NCBI GenBank assembly: GCA_021793595.1
Contig: JAJYSL010000088.1
Location: 1-15,998 of the forward strand
Reading direction: 5' to 3'
From: Acidobacteriota bacterium
Lineage (GTDB): Bacteria; Acidobacteriota; Terriglobia; Terriglobales; Acidobacteriaceae
DNA: 15,998 bases
Made by a program: the position numbers and the translations under genes
Notes under the pieces: model-generated
The model's database searches: none
What the model was told of the DNA's origin: nothing
The model's input: only the letters and a program-made list of their open reading frames with translations
Shown here: piece after piece, positions 5,971-13,650 of the stretch
Layout: each line of letters opens with the position of its first letter
Position numbering within the stretch: the stretch's first letter is position 1

Positions 5971-6159
5971 ATGCCGAATCCGAAACGACGCCACTCCAAA
6001 CAACGCACCGCCAAGCGGCGTTCGCACGACTTTCTTACGACGCAGTCGCTCTCTGAATGTCCCAACTGCCACGAGCGCAAGCTGCCGCACCATGCGTGCC
6101 CGAAATGCGGCACCTACAAGGGCCGGGAAGTCATCGCTCTCAATAAAGAAGAGAAATAG
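5971..6159 (+). CDS. rpmF: 50S ribosomal protein L32
   Basis: This 62-residue basic protein begins [20 protein letters not shown], the standard L32 N-terminus. It has a zinc-ribbon made of C30-C33 and C43-C46 ([18 protein letters not shown]), so it is the zinc-binding (C+) form. It ends [11 protein letters not shown], as expected. A purine-rich site (AAAGGGAA) precedes the ATG. The yceD-rpmF-plsX order is strongly conserved in bacteria and supports the assignment. L32 sits in the large subunit near the peptidyl-transferase region. Confidence 0.97.
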   Translation: MPNPKRRHSKQRTAKRRSHDFLTTQSLSECPNCHERKLPHHACPKCGTYKGREVIALNKEEK

Positions 6160-6173
6160 CCGCTCAACCATCC

Positions 6174-7202
6174 ATGCTGATTGACATAGCGCTTGACGCC
6201 ATGGGTTCCGACAAATCGCCTGAGCCGGAAATTCGCGGCGCAATCCTGGCGTGTCGGCTGCTGGAGGTGCGGGTCCATCTTGTGGGCCAGGAGCGCACGC
6301 TGCGACCGCTGCTGGCGAAGCAGATGCGTCGCGCGGGGGAGCGTCATCTTCCCATAAAAATTGTTCAGGCCAGTGAAGCGATCGGCATGGACGAAAAGGC
6401 TGTGCAGGCGGTGCGCTCAAAGCGCGACTCCTCGATGCGCGTGGGCCTGAAGCTGGTGCGCGAAGGTGTGGCCGCCGGATTTATGACGGCGGGCAACACG
6501 GGCGCGGCGATGGCGACGGCGAAGATGGTGCTGGGCACGCTGCCGGGCGTGGATCGTCCGGCGCTGGTGGCGGTGCTGCCGACCAGCACAGGCAAGCCGT
6601 GTCTGCTGTTGGATGTAGGAGCCAACGTCGATTGCAGGCCGAAAAATCTGGAGCAGTTTGCGGTGATGGGCGAAATCTATGCCCGCGCCGTTCTGAAAGT
6701 TGCGTGTCCGCGCGTGGGGCTGCTTTCGATTGGAGAAGAAGAAGGCAAAGGCAATGAGCTGACGCGGGAGAGTTTTCCGCTGCTGCAGCAACTGCCTATG
6801 AATTTTCTAGGCAATGTGGAAGGTCGCGACATTTATAACGGCCAGGCGGATGTGGTGGTCTGCGATGGATTCATCGGCAACGTGGCGCTGAAGACGTCGG
6901 AAGGATTGGCCCGGCTGGTGCGGGAATCGCTGCGGGAATCCTTGACCTCCACGGTGACCGCGCAGGTGGGTGCGCTGCTTTCGCGCAAGGCATTCAACGA
7001 CTTTAAGAAGCGGTTGGATCAGTCGGAATACGGCGGCGCTCCGCTGCTGGGCGTGCGCGGGGTGTGCATCGTGGGGCATGGCTCCTCAAACGATCGCGCC
7101 ATCATGAACGGTATTCGCGTGGCGGCGGAATTTGCGCAGGCCAACGTGAATGCGCATATCGAACAAGGCCTGGTGGCCTTGAACGGCGCGCCGGCGGAAT
7201 AA
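6174..7202 (+). CDS. plsX: Phosphate acyltransferase PlsX
   Basis: The 342-residue protein makes acyl-phosphate from acyl-ACP, which PlsY then uses to acylate glycerol-3-phosphate in the first step of phospholipid synthesis. Family marks are the start [19 protein letters not shown] (usually DAMGGD, so one Gly is Ser here), the [21 protein letters not shown] region, [47 protein letters not shown], and [17 protein letters not shown]. The length is normal. Only 14 bases separate it from rpmF, and fabD follows after 9 bases, so it is cotranscribed. Its ribosome-binding site is weak, as often in tightly packed operons. It is a peripheral cytoplasmic membrane enzyme. Confidence 0.97.
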   Translation: MLIDIALDAMGSDKSPEPEIRGAILACRLLEVRVHLVGQERTLRPLLAKQMRRAGERHLPIKIVQASEAIGMDEKAVQAVRSKRDSSMRVGLKLVREGVAAGFMTAGNTGAAMATAKMVLGTLPGVDRPALVAVLPTSTGKPCLLLDVGANVDCRPKNLEQFAVMGEIYARAVLKVACPRVGLLSIGEEEGKGNELTRESFPLLQQLPMNFLGNVEGRDIYNGQADVVVCDGFIGNVALKTSEGLARLVRESLRESLTSTVTAQVGALLSRKAFNDFKKRLDQSEYGGAPLLGVRGVCIVGHGSSNDRAIMNGIRVAAEFAQANVNAHIEQGLVALNGAPAE

Positions 7203-7211
7203 ACAGACCTT

Positions 7212-8183
7212 ATGAGTACGACCAAAAACCTAAACAAAACTATTGCATTTCTTTTTCCGGGCCAGGGATCGCAGGCTGTTGGGATGGGCCGCGAGCTGTA
7301 CGACGCATTTCCAGTGGCGCGGGCGGTGTTTCAAGAGGCCGACGAAGCACTGGGATTTTCTATTTCGCGCCTGTGTTTTGAGGGACCGGAAGAAGAGCTG
7401 CGGCTGACGGAAAATGCGCAGCCTGCGATTTTGACCGTCTCCACGGCGGCATTGCGGGTGCTGGCGGAACGAGGCGTGCGCAGCCATTTCGCCGCCGGGC
7501 ATTCGCTGGGAGAATACTCCGCGCAGGTTGCCGCTGGGACGCTATCGTTCGCCGACGCTGTGCGGACGGTACGCAATCGCGGGCGTTACATGCAGGAAGC
7601 GGTGCCTGAGGGCGTTGGCGCGATGGCGGCGATTCTGGGAATGAGCGCGGATGAGGTGATTCGCGCTTGCGCCGATGCAGCCAAGGAATCGGGCGAGGTG
7701 GTTGCGGCGGCGAACTTGAATGCCCCCGAGCAGACTGTGATTTCCGGCGCGGCGGCGGCGGTGGAATTGGCTTCCGCGAAATGTAAAGAGCGCGGCGCGA
7801 AACGCGCGATTTCGTTAAAGGTGAGTGCGCCGTTTCATTGCGCATTGATGCAGCCGGCGCAGGATCGGTTGGCGCGCGATCTGGTGGCGACGGCATTTCA
7901 TGAGCCGAAGCTGAGCGTGGTTTCGAACGTCGATGCGTCCTGGGTCGCGACCAGCAATGGCGCGCGCGATGCGTTGATTCGCCAGGTGACCGGGGCTGTT
8001 CGCTGGGTGGAGTGTGAGCGGCAATTGATTGCGGCGGATGTGACGCACTTTATTGAAGTGGGGCCGGGCAAGGTGCTTTGTGGGCTGATGCGCCCGCTGC
8101 ATTCTACCCGGACCTGTCTGAATGTGGAGAACGTTGCAAGTCTGGACAAAACTCTGGCCGCGCTGGAAAATATTTCCGGTTGA
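7212..8183 (+). CDS. fabD: Malonyl-CoA-ACP transacylase FabD
   Basis: The 323-residue enzyme moves malonyl groups from CoA to acyl carrier protein for fatty-acid elongation. Visible active-site elements are FPGQGSQ (Q18), GHSLGEYSA with nucleophile S98, the arginine in RGRYMQEAVPEG (R123) that binds the malonyl carboxylate, SAPFHCALM with H209 completing the catalytic dyad, and the EVGPGKVL block near the C-terminus. The length is standard with a slightly extended N-terminus (STTKNLNKT). The ATG at 7212 follows the plsX stop by 9 bases. In many bacteria fabH stands between plsX and fabD; it is absent here, so the elongation starter enzyme must be encoded elsewhere. Confidence 0.97.
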   Translation: MSTTKNLNKTIAFLFPGQGSQAVGMGRELYDAFPVARAVFQEADEALGFSISRLCFEGPEEELRLTENAQPAILTVSTAALRVLAERGVRSHFAAGHSLGEYSAQVAAGTLSFADAVRTVRNRGRYMQEAVPEGVGAMAAILGMSADEVIRACADAAKESGEVVAAANLNAPEQTVISGAAAAVELASAKCKERGAKRAISLKVSAPFHCALMQPAQDRLARDLVATAFHEPKLSVVSNVDASWVATSNGARDALIRQVTGAVRWVECERQLIAADVTHFIEVGPGKVLCGLMRPLHSTRTCLNVENVASLDKTLAALENISG

Positions 8184-8199
8184 GCCAGACGGGATATTG

Positions 8200-8940
8200 A
8201 TGACGCGAGCGAGGCTGAACGTGCGAGGAAACGTTTTTTCGGCCAGGTTGGCGGTTTCGTCGATAGTGCCCATTCTTTTCGGAATTCTACTGTTCAGTTG
8301 CGTTCCTGGGGCGGGCTGGGCAAGGAAGGCCGAAAGAACTGTGACGACGCCGGAGGGAAAACCGGTGCGCAAAGTGTACGTGGATGCCGCTACGCCGGTG
8401 ATGGCGAACGCTGCGACCACGCGGTTGGATCAGGATACCTGCCTGACGACTGTTTCCAGTCCCAAACAGGCCGACGCAATTTTGGAAGTGGGAATCGCCC
8501 TGCCTTTTGTTGGCGGCGATTCAGGCGGCGGTTCGGATGTTTTTGGTGCGCAGCCCAAGGCCCAGTCACTGGGCAACGCCCATAGCAGACCCAAACGCAG
8601 CGCCTCCGCAACCTGTAGCGATGGCAAAGGCGGAACCGTGGCCTGCACCTCTGCTTACAGCGTGCAGGGAGGCGAAGCGCCGGAGCAACCGGCTGCGGAT
8701 TGGACGCAGGGCCTCTCTCCCAATTACACCGTTTCCCTGGCTTCCTCAGAAGACAGCACTCAGGACTTGTGGGATCCGAATGGGCGCGAAAGACATTCTT
8801 CCTGGAGCGATCAGTTACGCCAAGCGGTCGGATGCCCGGTGTGCCCGGGGAAAGAATTTAATCCTCGGCGCGACAAGATGACCTATCGTCAGTGGATGCA
8901 GGCGAAATGTCCGAACGTCTTGACTGCGGGAACGGAATGA
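8200..8940 (+). CDS. Exported protein of unknown function, fabD-linked
   Basis: I do not recognise this 246-residue protein. The chosen ATG at 8200 begins a classic signal peptide: a basic start (MTRARLNVRGNVFSARLA), then a hydrophobic stretch (SSIVPILFGILLFS), and a likely cleavage after VPGAGWA near residue 42. LFSC could be read as a lipobox, but Phe at -2 makes that weak. The mature part is rich in Ser, Gly and Asp, has several cysteines (ATCSDGKGGTVACTSAY, GCPVCPG, AKCPN) that could form disulfides, and has no catalytic motif I can name. It follows fabD by 16 bases and is probably cotranscribed, but its composition suggests a lineage-specific envelope protein. An upstream in-frame ATG at 8122 inside fabD is less likely because it would bury the signal peptide. 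Confidence 0.7.
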   Translation: MTRARLNVRGNVFSARLAVSSIVPILFGILLFSCVPGAGWARKAERTVTTPEGKPVRKVYVDAATPVMANAATTRLDQDTCLTTVSSPKQADAILEVGIALPFVGGDSGGGSDVFGAQPKAQSLGNAHSRPKRSASATCSDGKGGTVACTSAYSVQGGEAPEQPAADWTQGLSPNYTVSLASSEDSTQDLWDPNGRERHSSWSDQLRQAVGCPVCPGKEFNPRRDKMTYRQWMQAKCPNVLTAGTE

Positions 8941-8959
8941 GGGCTCTTCGGAAATCGAG

Positions 8960-9436
8960 CTAGGGCTGACGCGTGTGACCCGAGCCGAAGATTTGTTCGA
9001 CCTTCCGCTCGCGGAATGCAAAAATACTCTCTACATTTCTCCGCACAGAAAACGCATGCACCATCCGGCCTACAACTCCAAAGGGAAGCAAATATTCCAC
9101 ACGATCAAGGATGAGCGTGCCTCCGTCTACAGCCTGAAAGCGATGGATATGGCGCCACAGCTTGTAGGGCCCCTTCAGTTGAAGATCCTCAAAAGCGTGC
9201 GGTGGCTGCCAGGCGGCGATCTCGGTTCGCCATCTCATGGGAATTCCGTGCCAATGCAGGCGGTAGTCGATCAACGTGCCGGGGAACATCGAAATGGGCT
9301 GAGGCGTGAGGATCTGAAAACGCAGCCATTGCGGAGTGAGCAACTCGAGATTGCCGGCTGCAGAGAAGAAACGAAATACTTCGTCAAGCGAAGCGGGAAC
9401 CCACTGTTGGCGCTCTAAAACATAGGGTGCAATCAT
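8960..9436 (-). CDS. SRPBCC-superfamily protein
   Basis: The 158-residue protein shows the SRPBCC (START-like) pattern: VLERQQWVPASLDEVFRFFSAAGNLELLTPQWLRF at the start, a central ISMFPGTLIDYRL, MRWRTEIAAWQPPHAFED and HIHRFQAVDGGTLILDRVEY, and a C-terminal helix with VESIFAFRERKVEQIF. These proteins bind hydrophobic ligands in a deep cavity; the ligand is unknown. I chose the ATG at 9436 because GGAGG lies seven bases before it and the fold begins immediately, although an in-frame start exists at 9505. A perfect palindrome covers this start. It is the last gene of a minus-strand set after the YIP1-family and Rieske genes, and converges with the exported-protein gene, leaving only 19 bases. 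Confidence 0.82.
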   Translation of the reverse strand: MIAPYVLERQQWVPASLDEVFRFFSAAGNLELLTPQWLRFQILTPQPISMFPGTLIDYRLHWHGIPMRWRTEIAAWQPPHAFEDLQLKGPYKLWRHIHRFQAVDGGTLILDRVEYLLPFGVVGRMVHAFSVRRNVESIFAFRERKVEQIFGSGHTRQP

Positions 9437-9445
9437 GATTGCACC
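9426..9445. promoter_or_regulatory. Perfect 20-bp palindrome over SRPBCC start codon and ribosome-binding site
   Basis: GGTGCAATCATGATTGCACC equals its own reverse complement. On the minus strand it includes the start ATG and the last bases of the GGAGG site. In the mRNA it could fold into an 8-bp stem that hides the start; in DNA it could be bound by a dimeric protein. Either role is inference. Confidence 0.45.
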
Positions 9446-9508
9446 TCCGATCGAGACGTCGAAGCTTGGACGCGACATTGAGATCGCATTTCCAGTGAGA
9501 TCCAATTC

Positions 9509-9817
9509 TTAGAGTTCCACCAGGATGTCGTCATCCTGAAGACGGAGCCGATAGCGGGTTGCTTTCGTGGCCGGGGAGTGCGTGGCTTCTCCCGTGGCCA
9601 GATCGAATTTCCACTGGTGCCAGGGACAGACAATTTTGCCGTGTTCAATGGTGCCTTCGGCCAACGGGCCACCGCGATGGGGGCAAACATTATCGAGCGC
9701 CCAGGGAACTCCCTTCAGCGTGGCCACGCACAGCGTGTGGCCCTGAACGGAGAATTCCTTTGCCTCGGCTTCGGCTGGAAGTTCCTTCCGACCGCACAAT
9801 CTGACCCACTCACTCAT
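9509..9817 (-). CDS. Rieske-type [2Fe-2S] ferredoxin, NirD-like
   Basis: The 102-residue soluble protein carries both Rieske boxes, CPHRGGPL (C45, H47) and CPWHQWKF (C64, H67), which bind a 2Fe-2S cluster through two Cys and two His. The small size and the WALDNVCPHRGGPLAEG context match Rieske ferredoxins and the NirD-like group rather than oxygenase alpha subunits or bc1 subunits. The electron partner is not in the window. The gene lies 54 bases after the YIP1-family gene and 72 bases before the SRPBCC gene on the same strand. A SRPBCC neighbour is reminiscent of ring-hydroxylating oxygenases, but here the two domains are separate small proteins without a mononuclear-iron site, so that role is not supported. 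Confidence 0.92.
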   Translation of the reverse strand: MSEWVRLCGRKELPAEAEAKEFSVQGHTLCVATLKGVPWALDNVCPHRGGPLAEGTIEHGKIVCPWHQWKFDLATGEATHSPATKATRYRLRLQDDDILVEL

Positions 9818-9871
9818 CCGAGCACACCCTCACTCCATGGTTCGATGCAATCGGCGGATACCCGGATTCGA

Positions 9872-10630
9872 CTAACTCTGGATTGCGGCCATGATTGTGT
9901 AACCCAGAATAATCAGCACCCACCAACCGATGATGACGATGGCGGCACTGCTGCGCTTGACCCGAGCGATGGTGGAACAGCCAAGAATCAACAGCAATAC
10001 CACCCACAGCGTGAAGATGTCGGCGGAAGAAAACAGGGTGCGCACCCACAGCGGGCCATCCGAGGAGAGATACCAGCCCACGTTGGTCCCGACGGGATTG
10101 TTGATGTCGAATTGCTCCGCGTTGACTCCGGCAAAGATGGCAATTGCCGCCAGTAGGAACTTAATGAGAAAGGGCAGTCCGGCATAGAACCAAACTGCCA
10201 GGTATTCTTTGTAACTGCCTTTGGCACCTAGTCCGAAATTGAAAGTCAGCATCAGGATGCCGGCACAAATCAGGGCAAAGATCAGACCGAGCAAGGGATA
10301 GAGATAACTGACCACCCGGGTAAAGCTGGCAATCCTATGGATGGCCTGGTCTCGCTGTGCATCGGTCAGATTGCTCATGCTCTGTTGCGCTTGCGCGTTG
10401 CGGTCAATGGTGGCTTGAGCGACCTGGTCGAAACCAATCTTGTGGTCAATGGAGGAGGCAAACGCCAAACTGACGAGAATGCTCAAAAGGAAAGGAAGCC
10501 ACCAGCTTGCATTTCTGCGAATGTCGGTAAAGGTTTTTGTCGGCGCGACAAAAGCGTCAACAACACGTTCCACCTGACTGAGGCCGGTAGATTCCCCAGG
10601 CTGCTGCATGGCTGCTTCCATCGCTGTCAT
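9872..10630 (-). CDS. YIP1-family multi-pass membrane protein
   Basis: The 252-residue protein has a short cytoplasmic N-terminus (with LSQVERVVDAFVAPTKTFTDI, typical of bacterial Yip1 proteins) and about five hydrophobic segments: WWLPFLLSILVSLAF, YPLLGLIFALICAGILML, YAGLPFLIKFLLAAIAIFAG, IFTLWVVLLLILG and IVIIGWWVLIILGYTIMAAI. A soluble loop rich in Gln and Asp lies between the first two. I prefer the ATG at 10630, which has GAGGAAATCAC before it, over an in-frame start 45 bases upstream. The function of bacterial Yip1-domain proteins is unknown; the eukaryotic relatives act in vesicle traffic. It heads the minus-strand set and is divergent from the beta-galactosidase gene across 178 bases. 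Confidence 0.82.
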   Translation of the reverse strand: MTAMEAAMQQPGESTGLSQVERVVDAFVAPTKTFTDIRRNASWWLPFLLSILVSLAFASSIDHKIGFDQVAQATIDRNAQAQQSMSNLTDAQRDQAIHRIASFTRVVSYLYPLLGLIFALICAGILMLTFNFGLGAKGSYKEYLAVWFYAGLPFLIKFLLAAIAIFAGVNAEQFDINNPVGTNVGWYLSSDGPLWVRTLFSSADIFTLWVVLLLILGCSTIARVKRSSAAIVIIGWWVLIILGYTIMAAIQS

Positions 10631-10808
10631 GTGATTTCCTCGTCTCCGAAAACCCGGGCTGAAATCCTTGGGCACCAGTCTAGCTGGAGTAGGCTAAAAA
10701 GCGCAGACATTTTCACGGGAAAGTTTTTGGGGGCAAGTAGATGCGAACGTTTGCGACCCGTATGGGCAGCGAGGCAGCTTCCCACTTGCAGCGAGAAGGA
10801 GATTTTGA

Positions 10809-12659
10809 ATGATGGCTCTTCGGCGCGCCTGCGCGTGGTCTGTGTTGCTTTGCGGTATGGTTACCGCCGTACCCTCGTTCGCGGCTACAAGAACGCAGCC
10901 GCACACGTTCGTGGCAGGGCATGGGGAGTTCCTCCTGGATGGCAAACCGTTCCAGATCGTCTCCGGCGAGATGCACTATGCGCGAATTCCGCGAGCCTAC
11001 TGGCGCGACCGTCTGCGCATGGCGAAGGCGATGGGGCTGAACTCGATCACCACCTATGTGTTCTGGAACTGGCATGAGCCGGAGCCCGGCGTCTACGATT
11101 TTTCCGGCAACCGGGATGTTGCGGAATTTGTGCGCGAGGCGCAAGAAGAGGGGTTGTACGTCATTTTGCGCCCCGGCCCCTATTCCTGCGCAGAATGGGA
11201 CTTCGGAGGTTTTCCCGCCTGGCTGCTGAAGGATCCGAACATGGTGGTGCGGTCCAGAAACCCCCAGTTTCTGGCGGCGGCCCGGGCATGGCTGCTACAG
11301 CTCGGAAAGCAACTGGCACCCTTGCAGATTGGCAACGGTGGCCCGATCATCGCGATCCAGGTGGAGAACGAATATGGCTCCTATGGCAAGGACCACGCCT
11401 ATATGGAAGACATTCATCACATGCTGATCGACGCGGGATTTACCAAAGCGCAACTGTATACCGCGGACGGCGCGGATGATATTCCTAACGGTTCGTTGCC
11501 GGAGCTGCCGGCGGTCATCAATTTTGGGCCGGGAAACGCGCAGAAAGAATTCGCCAAGCTGAAACAACTGCGTCCCAACGGGCCCATGATGACGGGGGAA
11601 TATTGGGATGGCTGGTTCGATCACTGGGGTGCGCCGCATACTGCGGACACGCCGGATCAGCAAGCGAAGGACCTGGATTGGATGTTGCGCCAGGGGTATT
11701 CCGTGAGCCTGTATATGTTTCACGGCGGAACGAGTTTTGGCTGGATGAATGGGGCGAATTCCGACGGTAAGAATTATGAGCCGGATGTGACCAGCTACGA
11801 TTACAACTCGCCTCTGGATGAAAGCGGCCGTCCGACGCCGAAGTACTATCGTTTCCGGGAAATCATCGCGAAGCATACGGGATTGACGCCGCCACCTGTT
11901 CCTGCGACGTCACCGGCGATGACGTTGCCTGCAATCTCACTGGCGGAGGGTGTGTCTCTATGGAAGTCGCTGCCGGCACCGAGGCACTCCGAGCAGCCGG
12001 TCTCCATGGAAGCACTCGGGCAGGCGTACGGATACATTTTGTATCGCACTCAGTTGGAAGGACCTGTCGATGGCGAATTGACGTTCGATACGCTGCATGA
12101 TTACGCACAAATCTATGTCGATGGCAAACGGGTGGGCACCGTGGATCGTCGTTTGGGGCAATATCAACTGCCGTTACACGTGTCTTCCGCTCACGCTCAA
12201 TTGGATGTTTTGGTGGAGAACACGGGTCGAGTGAACTTTGGCCCCGCGCTCCCCGCGGAAAGAGCTGGCATTGTGGGCCGGGTCAAGCTGGCGCAAAAAG
12301 TGTTGACTGGGTGGGAGATCTATCCGTTGCCGATGTTGAAGTCGGAGCAGTTGGCCTACTCCAAAGAGCCCTGTCGCGGAGCCTGTTTCTACCGCGCCAG
12401 CTTCACTGTGACCACGCCAAAGGATACGTTTCTGGATACGAGTGCCCTGACCAAAGGCGAGGTGTGGCTGAATGGGCGCGCTCTGGGTCGTTTCTGGAAC
12501 ATTGGCCCGCAGAAGACGCTGTACGTTCCCGCGCCCTGGCTGAAACCAGGCGAAAACGAGGTGGTCGTTTTCGATCTGGACGGGAAACCGGACCGGAAAA
12601 TCGAAGGGCTGAACCACTCTATCTTGCACGCAGTCGTGGAGGCGAATCCGGCAAAATGA
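10809..12659 (+). CDS. Exported GH35 beta-galactosidase
   Basis: The 616-residue protein begins with a signal peptide (basic MMALRRA, hydrophobic WSVLLCGMVTAV, cleavage near residue 26 after SFAA). The GH35 TIM barrel follows: FQIVSGEMHYARIPRAYW, NSITTYVFWNWHEPEPGVYDF, RPGPYSCAEWDFGGFPAWL, QVENEYGSYG with acid/base E188, and TGEYWDGWFDHWG with nucleophile E264. After residue 370, beta-sandwich domains contain FDTLHDYAQIYVDGKRVGTVDR, RAGIVGRVKL and GEVWLNGRALGRFWNIGPQ, the usual C-terminal GH35 jelly rolls. It should cleave terminal beta-galactosides from plant or microbial polysaccharides outside the cytoplasm. The ATG at 10809 has AAGGAG at 10796-10801; ATG at 10812 is an alternative. No transporter or other glycosidase adjoins it. 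Confidence 0.95.
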   Translation: MMALRRACAWSVLLCGMVTAVPSFAATRTQPHTFVAGHGEFLLDGKPFQIVSGEMHYARIPRAYWRDRLRMAKAMGLNSITTYVFWNWHEPEPGVYDFSGNRDVAEFVREAQEEGLYVILRPGPYSCAEWDFGGFPAWLLKDPNMVVRSRNPQFLAAARAWLLQLGKQLAPLQIGNGGPIIAIQVENEYGSYGKDHAYMEDIHHMLIDAGFTKAQLYTADGADDIPNGSLPELPAVINFGPGNAQKEFAKLKQLRPNGPMMTGEYWDGWFDHWGAPHTADTPDQQAKDLDWMLRQGYSVSLYMFHGGTSFGWMNGANSDGKNYEPDVTSYDYNSPLDESGRPTPKYYRFREIIAKHTGLTPPPVPATSPAMTLPAISLAEGVSLWKSLPAPRHSEQPVSMEALGQAYGYILYRTQLEGPVDGELTFDTLHDYAQIYVDGKRVGTVDRRLGQYQLPLHVSSAHAQLDVLVENTGRVNFGPALPAERAGIVGRVKLAQKVLTGWEIYPLPMLKSEQLAYSKEPCRGACFYRASFTVTTPKDTFLDTSALTKGEVWLNGRALGRFWNIGPQKTLYVPAPWLKPGENEVVVFDLDGKPDRKIEGLNHSILHAVVEANPAK

Positions 12660-12903
12660 CTTTTCACGAAATTGGAATGAGACTTCGGCGAGGGATGTCG
12701 CGTCGAAAAAGCAGGCGCGGCAGAGTTGCAGAACTGTTCACTGGAGTGTCAGACTAGAAGCGACCACGAAGCTCACTTTCAGAAGAATCAAACAGAAGTA
12801 AGTTTTTAAGCTGGATCGACTCGCCTGAGGTGGTTTTCGACGAATCACGCGAGTTGCTCGATGTGCCACAAGCTCCTTCTTCATGCGAATACAGGAGAAA
12901 CAA
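12660..12903. other. Gene-free spacer, no recognisable elements
   Basis: The 244 bases between the beta-galactosidase and the molybdenum-hydroxylase genes hold no plausible gene, no strong inverted repeat and no well-spaced sigma-70 promoter. The promoter of the downstream operon should be here. The AGGAG at 12893-12897 is the ribosome-binding site that fixes the next start at 12904. Confidence 0.5.
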
Positions 12904-13641
12904 ATGTCAGGACCGAAGTTTCCTTCGCAGCCCAACGATTCATCTTCCTCTGCACCGCAGAATTCCGATCCTGCGGAAACCCACCAGGCCAAGGATAGCG
13001 CCGCCGCTAAGGGAATCACGCGACGCGGATTTTTGAAGGGCGCTGGCGTTGCCGCCGCTGGGACGGCGTTGCTGGAGGGCGCGCAGGTGTTCAGTCGTGA
13101 GGCGGTCGCCGCAACGCGAGGCGAACACAATGGCGTCAAGGAGTATGGGCCGGGTCCCGTGGCAGTCACGCTGCATGTCAATGGCAAGGAACAAACCGTC
13201 CATATCGAACCCCGCACCACGCTGGCGGACGCCTTGCGGGTGAATATGGAACTGACCGGCACCAAGGTTGTCTGCGATCGCGGCGCCTGTTCCGCCTGCA
13301 CCGTGATGCTGGACAATACGCCGATCAACAGCTGCATGACGCTGGCCATGGACGCCGTAGGACATCGGGTGACGACCATTGAAGGCCTGGCGAAAAACGG
13401 TGAGATGCACCCAGTGCAGGCGGCTTTTGTCAAGCATGACGCCTTGCAGTGCGGCTTCTGTACTCCTGGAATGGTGATGACGTGTTCGGCGCTGCTGGAA
13501 AGGAATCCCAAGCCGACCGAGGAGGATGTGCGATACGCAACCGCCGGAAATCTTTGCCGGTGCGGCACTTATCCGAAGATCTTTGCGGCCACGCTGGACG
13601 TTCCCGGCGTTTCCACTACAGAACCCACCCACAACGAGTAG
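12904..13641 (+). CDS. [2Fe-2S] subunit of a xanthine-oxidase-family enzyme, TAT-exported
   Basis: The 245-residue small subunit carries two [2Fe-2S] clusters: the plant-type one in CDRGACSACTVML plus a later Cys (C124, C129, C132, C144), and the alpha-helical one in CGFCTPGMVMTC and LCRCGTYPKI (C183, C186, C218, C220). A long Ser/Pro-rich N-terminus precedes the twin-arginine signal ITRRGFLKGAG (R40, R41) and its hydrophobic stretch, so the assembled complex is sent to the periplasm, as in E. coli PaoABC. The start at 12904 is chosen over 12883 because AGGAG sits six bases upstream of it. The molybdenum subunit follows after nine bases. It passes electrons from the molybdenum site to FAD or another acceptor. 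The substrate (aldehyde, purine or N-heterocycle) cannot be read from this subunit. Confidence 0.93.
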   Translation: MSGPKFPSQPNDSSSSAPQNSDPAETHQAKDSAAAKGITRRGFLKGAGVAAAGTALLEGAQVFSREAVAATRGEHNGVKEYGPGPVAVTLHVNGKEQTVHIEPRTTLADALRVNMELTGTKVVCDRGACSACTVMLDNTPINSCMTLAMDAVGHRVTTIEGLAKNGEMHPVQAAFVKHDALQCGFCTPGMVMTCSALLERNPKPTEEDVRYATAGNLCRCGTYPKIFAATLDVPGVSTTEPTHNE

Positions 13642-13650
13642 GAGAGAACC

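Noticed and set aside
5035..6420. A long minus-strand open frame continuing upstream of vsr to 6420
   Set aside because: It runs antisense through yceD, rpmF and the start of plsX, all of which have clear family motifs. Only the last 139 codons match Vsr.
8122..8199. Upstream ATG at 8122 for the exported protein
   Set aside because: It would overlap fabD by over 60 bases and place 26 residues before a well-formed signal peptide. The ATG at 8200 is better.
8941..8959. Bidirectional terminator between the convergent genes at 8940 and 8960
   Set aside because: Only a 4-bp GCTC/GAGC stem is visible and no T-run follows on either strand.
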